NCBI GenBank assembly: GCA_902578775.1
Contig: CACHEF010000003.1
Location: 124,001 to 188,000, forward strand
Length of the DNA: 64,000 bases
Reading direction: 5' to 3'
DNA from: an uncultured Pelagibacteraceae bacterium
GTDB taxonomy: Bacteria > Pseudomonadota > Alphaproteobacteria > Pelagibacterales > Pelagibacteraceae
The first letter of the stretch is position 1, and each line of letters opens with the position of its first letter. Shown here piece by piece: positions 59,254 to 64,000 of this stretch. The position numbers and the translations under genes are program-made. The notes below the pieces were generated by a model. That model did not search any database. It saw only the letters and a list, made by a program, of their open reading frames with translations, and was not told the origin of the DNA.

Positions 59254-60393
59254 TTACAATAGAGCTTTTTTATATTTAATTATTTTAGCTTTATATCTTA
59301 TCAAAGTTCTAATTATATGTTTGGATTCTTCTCTAAAATTTATTGGTTTTGATTTTAAAATTTTCATAAAATTTATATTTTGCATTCTCATATTATGTTT
59401 TTCTTTTTCAACTCTTGGATTTTGAATAAATTTCACTTTTGATTTCGATCCAAGTTCTCTTGCATTCTTAGCTATATTATTTGCTAAAAACTTTATACTC
59501 AATAATTCTGTAGTTTGATTAAATACCTCAAAAGATTTTATTTGTTTATAAGAAACTAATCTAGTTATAGATCTAACAAAATCAGTTAGAGAAACAAAAG
59601 GTCTTTTTTGCTGGCCTTTGCCATAAATAGTTAATTCATGATCAATTGCACTCATTGCGCAAAATCTATTAATCACCACACCAAAATTATAATCAAAATC
59701 AAATCTTGTGTTTAAATCGGAATGTATGTTGGTCTCCTCTGTTGAAGCTCCAAAAACAATTGCTGTTCTCAAATCAATTATTTTTGTACCCCAAATTCTA
59801 TTTGCTAGATGAAGATTATTTAAGTCATTTGATTTAGTAATATGATACCAAGAACCACCAAGATTAGTAAAAGGTAATAAATCTTTTCCTTCTTGATTTA
59901 TTTTGACAAATCCTTCTGGTATTTTAAAATTTGGTTGACCATAAACTCCTGTCGTTGAGGTGTTAATTAATTTAATATTATTTTTACCAAATTTTTTCAT
60001 TGACCAAAGTATATTTAACAAAGATATGTTATTATTTTTAAGAGTGAATATCGCTTTTTCGAGACTAGAATTAGCATATGGCGCTGAAGGTTGCGACGCA
60101 CAATGTATGATTACATCAAAATTATGATTTTTAAATAATCTTTCTACAAAGGAAATGCTCGAAAGATCACCTTTAATAAATTTGATGTTTTGGAAACCAA
60201 ATTTTTTTGCAGTTTTTAATCTTTTTTGCATAGATTTTATTGGTATGGCGCTATCAGAGTTAGAAAATTTTACCCATTTTCTTCTAGATAGATTATCAAC
60301 ACCAATAATTTTAGAATTTGGGTAATACTTAGAAATTGATAGTGCAAGTGGCCAACCGCAGTAACCATCAATACCTGTTAATAAAATTTTCAT
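59254..60393 (-). CDS. UDP-sulfoquinovose synthase-like SDR (SQD1/SqdB family)
   Basis: Extended SDR of 379 residues. The NAD loop is unusual, TGIDGYCGWPLAL at 6-18, matching the GGDGYCGWATAL form of plant SQD1. DNLSRR near 33, SAPYANSS near 103, TSTTGVYGQPNFKIPEG near 145-161 and SWYHITKSND near 181-190 (catalytic Tyr183/Lys187, Thr147 or 148) follow. GASTEETNIHSDLNTRFDFDYNFGVVINRFC and LTIYGKGQQKRPFVSLTD are again SQD1-like, as is NPRVEKEKHNM. SQD1 uses UDP-glucose and sulfite to form the sulfonic-acid sugar. Here a role in a sulfonated or related sugar of the surface glycan is inferred. It overlaps neuC by 4 bp. Confidence 0.82.
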   Translation of the reverse strand: MKILLTGIDGYCGWPLALSISKYYPNSKIIGVDNLSRRKWVKFSNSDSAIPIKSMQKRLKTAKKFGFQNIKFIKGDLSSISFVERLFKNHNFDVIIHCASQPSAPYANSSLEKAIFTLKNNNISLLNILWSMKKFGKNNIKLINTSTTGVYGQPNFKIPEGFVKINQEGKDLLPFTNLGGSWYHITKSNDLNNLHLANRIWGTKIIDLRTAIVFGASTEETNIHSDLNTRFDFDYNFGVVINRFCAMSAIDHELTIYGKGQQKRPFVSLTDFVRSITRLVSYKQIKSFEVFNQTTELLSIKFLANNIAKNARELGSKSKVKFIQNPRVEKEKHNMRMQNINFMKILKSKPINFREESKHIIRTLIRYKAKIIKYKKALL

Positions 60394-61538
60394 ACTATAA
60401 ATTTTTTTTTGATTAAATCTTTTCTTTTGGAAATGTCGATAATTATTTGAATTATTTTTTTTGCTGAATTTCCACTGCCATATAAATTTGCTTTTTTACT
60501 AATTTTTTGATTATTTAAAATTTTTTTAACTCTACTTACTATTTGATTAGAATTATGTTGTAAATGATATACATTTTTTCTACATGCCCTTCCCTCTTGT
60601 CTTATTCCTAAATTAACCACATATTTTTTAAAATAACCGCATTCTAGAATACCACAGCTTGAATTTCCTATTAATAATGATGAGTATTTTAGTAAACTGT
60701 AAAAATCATTCAATTCTATATTTTTATAAACACTAAAAAAATTTTTTTTCTTAAATTTATCATATTCTTTTATTATATTTTCATAACCTGGGTCTGAACA
60801 TGGATAAACTGCTATAGTTTGTATTTTTAATTTATCTAAAGCATTTAAAGTTTGCAAAATTTGTTTTTTTGACTCTTCAACTTGCCAAGTTACTGAATGT
60901 TGGATAAGTAAAATTAATGGTTTTGAAAGATCAATTTTATATTTTTTTTCTAGATATTGTTTTGATTTAAAAAAATTTTTTTTAAATAAATCCAAGGAAG
61001 ATAAACCTACATTAAATACCCTCCAATTTTCTTCCCCAATTTTTTTAATATTTTCATAACTTTGTTTATTTGAAGTGAGATGTATGTTCGCAATTTTTGA
61101 AATTGCATGGCGTGTTGACTCATCAGTTCCTCCTTGAGTAACATCACCTCCATACATATGAATAATAGGAACATTAAAATGCATTGCTGCTATTGCTGCT
61201 CCAAGAACCTCAGCTCTATCACCTAACAAAAACAAAAAATCAGGTTTTTTTTTTTCGAAAATTTTAGCTAAGTTGTTAATTGTCTTTGAGACAACTGTTA
61301 ATCTATTAGAAATAGTATCTTTATCTTTTATTCTATCTAATAAAATTAATTTTTTACTATATTTTTTTAGTTCATCTAAAGTTTTACCAAAAAACTGAGA
61401 AAGATGCATATCAGCTACGATCAATTTATAATCAATTTTTTTTATTAGATCTATTTCCCTTAAAATTGGAACAAAATGACTAAAACCACCTCTTTTGCCA
61501 GTAAAAAAATATAAATTAATTCTATTTTTTTTTTTCAT
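60390..61538 (-). CDS. neuC: Hydrolysing UDP-N-acetylhexosamine 2-epimerase (NeuC/LegG-like)
   Basis: Releases an N-acyl mannosamine-type sugar from UDP-GlcNAc or a UDP-bacillosamine derivative, the NeuB substrate. INLYFFTGKRGGFSHFVPILREI near the start, FLLGDRAEVLGAAIAAMHFNVPIIHMYGGDVTQGGTDESTRHAISKIANIHLTSN in the middle, and SSLLIGNSSCGILECG plus VNLGIRQEGR near the C-terminus are family blocks. The frame is open to an ATG at 61595; I choose the ATG at 61538 (MKKKNRIN) because homologues begin about 8-10 residues before the first strand. Length 382. It heads the long minus-strand island run. Confidence 0.9.
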   Translation of the reverse strand: MKKKNRINLYFFTGKRGGFSHFVPILREIDLIKKIDYKLIVADMHLSQFFGKTLDELKKYSKKLILLDRIKDKDTISNRLTVVSKTINNLAKIFEKKKPDFLFLLGDRAEVLGAAIAAMHFNVPIIHMYGGDVTQGGTDESTRHAISKIANIHLTSNKQSYENIKKIGEENWRVFNVGLSSLDLFKKNFFKSKQYLEKKYKIDLSKPLILLIQHSVTWQVEESKKQILQTLNALDKLKIQTIAVYPCSDPGYENIIKEYDKFKKKNFFSVYKNIELNDFYSLLKYSSLLIGNSSCGILECGYFKKYVVNLGIRQEGRACRKNVYHLQHNSNQIVSRVKKILNNQKISKKANLYGSGNSAKKIIQIIIDISKRKDLIKKKFIV

Positions 61539-61584
61539 ATAAAGGTTTGTAATTATTAATAATTTAAGGCTAAAATTTGTTAGT

Positions 61585-61590
61585 ATTATA
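61585..61590 (-). promoter_or_regulatory. Possible -10 element for the neuC run
   Basis: TATAAT on the minus strand lies about 47 bases before the neuC ATG in the 195 bp divergent spacer (61539-61733). No good -35 is seen at the right distance, so this is weak evidence. The rest of the spacer shows no RNA gene or clear hairpin. Confidence 0.3.
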
Positions 61591-61733
61591 TACAAATCAT
61601 TAAATAATTACTATTAGAAAACAATAAACAAAAAGTTTATCTTTAATTATCCTATGATTATATTATAGCTAACTAAAATATAGACAACTTAAGTTAAAAA
61701 TTTATATTAATTTTAAACAATCATTAAAATAAA

Positions 61734-62690
61734 TTGAAAAAAAAAATATTATATTTTGAAGAGCTTGATTTTCAACTTAGTAGTTTAAAAAAACTAAAGT
61801 CCAAATTTAATATTATATCTTATAAAAATCTAAAAAAAAAAGAATTAGAAAAAATTATTTCAATTATTATTCCAATGAATAATTTTTACGGAAAAAAATT
61901 TTTTTCTAAATTTAAAAATTTAAGAAGCGTTTTGTCTCCGACAACAGGTAACATACATATTGATCTTGATTATTTAGAAAAAAATAAAATAAGATTTATT
62001 AATTTAGGTAATCAAAAAAAAGAATTAAATAATATTACTACAACTGCAGAACTAACTGTTGGTCATATTTTAAACTTAACAAGAAAAATATTAGTTATTC
62101 ATGAAAAATTTATTAAATCTAAAAAATTTGATAAGTATAATTATTTATTATCAAACAAAATGCTTACTTTAGGTATTCTTGGTTTGGGCAGAATAGGATT
62201 ACATGTGGCTAATAGGGCTAAGTTTTTAGGGTTTAAAGTTATTTATTATGATCCTTATGTAAATAATAAAAAATTTGAAAAAATAAAAAATTTTAACATG
62301 TTTATTAAAAAAACTAATATTTTGAGTATTCATATGCATTATAAAAAAAGATATTTGAATTTAATTAATTCAAAAATAATTAAGCAATTAAAAAAACCTT
62401 CTTATATTGTGAATACGTCTAGAGGTGAGTTTATAAATGAAAAAGATCTTTTAAACTCTTTAAAGCGAAAATTAATCGAAGGTGCAGGCCTAGATGTTAT
62501 AAAAGATGAATTTAAGCTTAAATTAAGAAAGAATCCTAAACAAAATAAATTATTTTATTTTTTTTTGAACAAAAGAAAATACAATTTATTTATAACTCCA
62601 AAACAAGGCGGTTCCAATAAAAGTGCTTGGACAACAACTGAGTTATTGCTAATTAATCAACTAATAAGATATGAGAAAAATAAAATTTAA
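61734..62690 (+). CDS. D-2-hydroxyacid dehydrogenase family protein lacking the catalytic His
   Basis: PGDH-like protein of 318 residues starting at TTG 61734. The Rossmann motif LGILGLGRIGLHVA is at about 146-159. The substrate Arg is in NTSRGEFINEKDLL (Arg230) and a Glu lies in GAGLDVIKDEF (259). Where the family has TPHxGG with the catalytic His, this protein has TPKQGG with Lys at about 290. It may be a divergent oxidoreductase with another acid/base, or inactive. It diverges from neuC and overlaps the CMP-transferase gene by 20 bp, so it should be co-translated with it. Confidence 0.85.
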   Translation: MKKKILYFEELDFQLSSLKKLKSKFNIISYKNLKKKELEKIISIIIPMNNFYGKKFFSKFKNLRSVLSPTTGNIHIDLDYLEKNKIRFINLGNQKKELNNITTTAELTVGHILNLTRKILVIHEKFIKSKKFDKYNYLLSNKMLTLGILGLGRIGLHVANRAKFLGFKVIYYDPYVNNKKFEKIKNFNMFIKKTNILSIHMHYKKRYLNLINSKIIKQLKKPSYIVNTSRGEFINEKDLLNSLKRKLIEGAGLDVIKDEFKLKLRKNPKQNKLFYFFLNKRKYNLFITPKQGGSNKSAWTTTELLLINQLIRYEKNKI

Positions 62691-63405
62691 AAATGAATTT
62701 TGGTGCATAGTTACCGCTAGAAAAAATTCAAAATCGATAAAAAGAAAAAATATTGCAAAAATTTATGGTAAAGAGCTTATTAGATATTCATTTGATGAGA
62801 TTAAAAAAACAAAAAAAAAGATAAAAAAAATAATTATATCTACAGATGATACAAAAATAAAAAAAATATCAGAAAATTATAAATTTGACGTTCTTCATAG
62901 AGAAAAAAAATTATCAGGTGATCTTGTAAATTCTGTTGATGTAACAATTGATGTGTTTAAAAAATCCATACATAAATATGGATATTTACCAAAATTTTTT
63001 TTGTTAATTCAGCCAACATCAATTTTTTTGAAGGCTCTCCACATAGAGAGTTTGATAAAAAAACTTAAAACAGGAAAGTTTAAAAGTGGGCAAACAATAA
63101 TTAAAGTTCCTCATCAATTTCATGCCTATAATCAAAGGTACCTCCGCAACAACAAAACAGGGTTTATTTTTGAAAAAAAAAGAATGTCTATGCATAACAA
63201 GCAAACAAAACCAATTTTTTATGCATATGGAAATTTGATTGCAACCAAAACAGATCAATTTTTAAAATATAAAAATTTTTTTTTAAAACCTAGCTTCGGC
63301 TTAAGAATTAAAAATATTTATGGTTTTGATGTTGATAATAAATTTGATTTAAAAATTGTTAAGCAGATACTTTTAAAAAAAATATCTAGTTATGAAAAAA
63401 ATTAA
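62671..63405 (+). CDS. neuA: CMP-nonulosonate (acylneuraminate-type) cytidylyltransferase
   Basis: Activates a nine-carbon or related 2-keto acid sugar with CTP. VTARKNSKSIKRKNIAKI near 14-31 is the nucleotide-binding motif (usual form IPARGGSKGIPxKN). IIISTDDTKIKKISE near 52-66, LLIQPTSIFLKALHIESL near 112-129 and the metal-binding FDVDNKFDL near 222-230 complete the pattern. Length 244. It is separated by the divergent spacer from neuB/neuC but serves the same pathway. The usual GGS is replaced by KNS, a mild divergence, so the exact sugar acid may differ from Neu5Ac. Confidence 0.88.
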   Translation: MRKIKFKNEFWCIVTARKNSKSIKRKNIAKIYGKELIRYSFDEIKKTKKKIKKIIISTDDTKIKKISENYKFDVLHREKKLSGDLVNSVDVTIDVFKKSIHKYGYLPKFFLLIQPTSIFLKALHIESLIKKLKTGKFKSGQTIIKVPHQFHAYNQRYLRNNKTGFIFEKKRMSMHNKQTKPIFYAYGNLIATKTDQFLKYKNFFLKPSFGLRIKNIYGFDVDNKFDLKIVKQILLKKISSYEKN

Positions 63406-64000
63406 AATTGGTATTGCAGAGGAAATAGATTTTAAAATAAAATTAGATAAGAAAAATATAATAATTGAGCAAATTAGAAAAAATAAGTTTCTTTATGATG
63501 CCATAATCATAACTTCAAATACCTATATAAATTATGAAATCATCAATAATTGTAAAAATATAAAAGTAATATTTATAATGTCTCTTCATTTGTTAAGCAA
63601 AATAAAATTAAAAAAGTTAAGGAAAGATATTAAAATATTACATTTCGGCAAAGGAAGTAAAAAAGTTTTAGATAAAATTACTTCTACACCAGAATTTATA
63701 TTTGGATTAATAATTTTGTTAACAAAAAATTTTTTATATACACTTAAAATGTCAAAAACAAATTCTTGGAAACCTAGAGAAACAGCAAAGTTTGGATTCG
63801 ATAAGATGTTATCAGAGTCAACACTAGGCATTATAGGATATGGCCGTATAGGAAAAAAACTTGCCTCAATATCAAAAGGTTTTGGGATAAAAACTTTAAT
63901 TTATAGTAGAAAAAATAAAACACAATTGAGTGAAATAGCTAAAAAATCTGATATAGTATCTATTAATTTATCTTTAGAAAAAAAAACAAAAAATTTAATT
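63392..64000 (+). CDS. Second D-2-hydroxyacid dehydrogenase-like protein (partial)
   Basis: A frame opening with ATG at 63392, 14 bp inside neuA, and running 203 codons to the window edge without a stop. STLGIIGYGRIGKKLASISKGFGIKTLIYSRK is a PGDH-type NAD-binding Rossmann motif. KSDIVSINLSLEKKTKNLI matches the following conserved strand. The N-terminal ~125 residues are Lys/Ile-rich and only loosely like the usual substrate domain. The catalytic Arg/Glu/His region lies beyond the window, so activity cannot be judged. Confidence 0.85.
   Translation, partial: MKKIKIGIAEEIDFKIKLDKKNIIIEQIRKNKFLYDAIIITSNTYINYEIINNCKNIKVIFIMSLHLLSKIKLKKLRKDIKILHFGKGSKKVLDKITSTPEFIFGLIILLTKNFLYTLKMSKTNSWKPRETAKFGFDKMLSESTLGIIGYGRIGKKLASISKGFGIKTLIYSRKNKTQLSEIAKKSDIVSINLSLEKKTKNLI

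Noticed and set aside
63586..63831. An 81-codon minus-strand frame near the right edge
   Set aside because: It is antisense to the second dehydrogenase-like gene, whose Rossmann motif shows the plus strand is coding.

Overview
The window reads as a streamlined, very A+T-rich alphaproteobacterial genome of the SAR11 / Pelagibacterales type. This rests on near-absent spacers, many 1-14 bp gene overlaps, TTG and GTG starts, a circularly permuted two-piece tmRNA, a 5S rRNA gene standing alone without 16S/23S, and typical alphaproteobacterial gene orders (sppA-glyQ-glyS-ppdK; yebC-ruvC-like-tolQRA-tolB-pal-cpoB-tilS-ftsH; zapA beside a 5-formyl-THF cyclo-ligase). The species cannot be named from the sequence alone.

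Positions 1 to about 45.3 kb are conserved core. From the left: a partial membrane-anchored protein; a permuted ssrA; ppdK, glyS, glyQ and an S49 peptidase; a long-chain polyprenyl diphosphate synthase facing a frameshifted pdxH; aroC; dxs-ispA-xseB (isoprenoid precursors); tsaC, an ABC-2 exporter, tRNA-Arg(TCG), an RluD-type pseudouridine synthase and rpoH; then a long minus-strand run purA, thiD, glmM, folP, ftsH, tilS, cpoB, pal, tolB, tolA, tolR, tolQ, a phage-type RuvC, yebC, a YmdB-like phosphoesterase, a formyl-THF cyclo-ligase, zapA and a coiled-coil protein. A plus-strand run follows: tkt-gap-pgk-fba (lower glycolysis/gluconeogenesis and pentose phosphate carbon), thiE, efp, an inositol-monophosphatase-family gene, rpmE, trcR, rpsU and initiator tRNA-fMet. 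Facing it are a transaldolase, the three-gene transhydrogenase pntAa-pntAb-pntB, a 36-residue cytochrome oxidase subunit IV, rpmJ and 5S rRNA. The last two minus-strand genes lie almost end to end.

From about 45.5 kb to the right edge is an accessory surface-glycan island. In described SAR11 genomes a large hypervariable region lies between the 23S and 5S genes; this 5S probably marks its edge. The island carries a lipid-linked glycan pathway: a WecA/MraY-type initiating transferase, GT2 and GT4 glycosyltransferases, a polytopic GT-C-like protein, a PglK/MsbA-type ABC flippase, an FkbM methyltransferase and a surface-carbohydrate protein. It also has a nonulosonic (sialic/legionaminic-like) acid branch: a NeuC-type hydrolysing 2-epimerase, a DegT aminotransferase, a NeuB-type synthase and a NeuA-type CMP transferase. 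Unusual additions are a close relative of UDP-sulfoquinovose synthase, a CBS-domain/epimerase fusion, and two D-2-hydroxyacid-dehydrogenase homologues flanking the CMP transferase, one of which lacks the catalytic histidine.

The most notable points are the sulfoquinovose-synthase-like plus nonulosonate combination with the odd dehydrogenase pair, the orphan 5S-rpmJ unit at the island edge, the phage-type RuvC at the ruvC locus, the pdxH frameshift at an A8 run, and the possible ATT start of rpsU.
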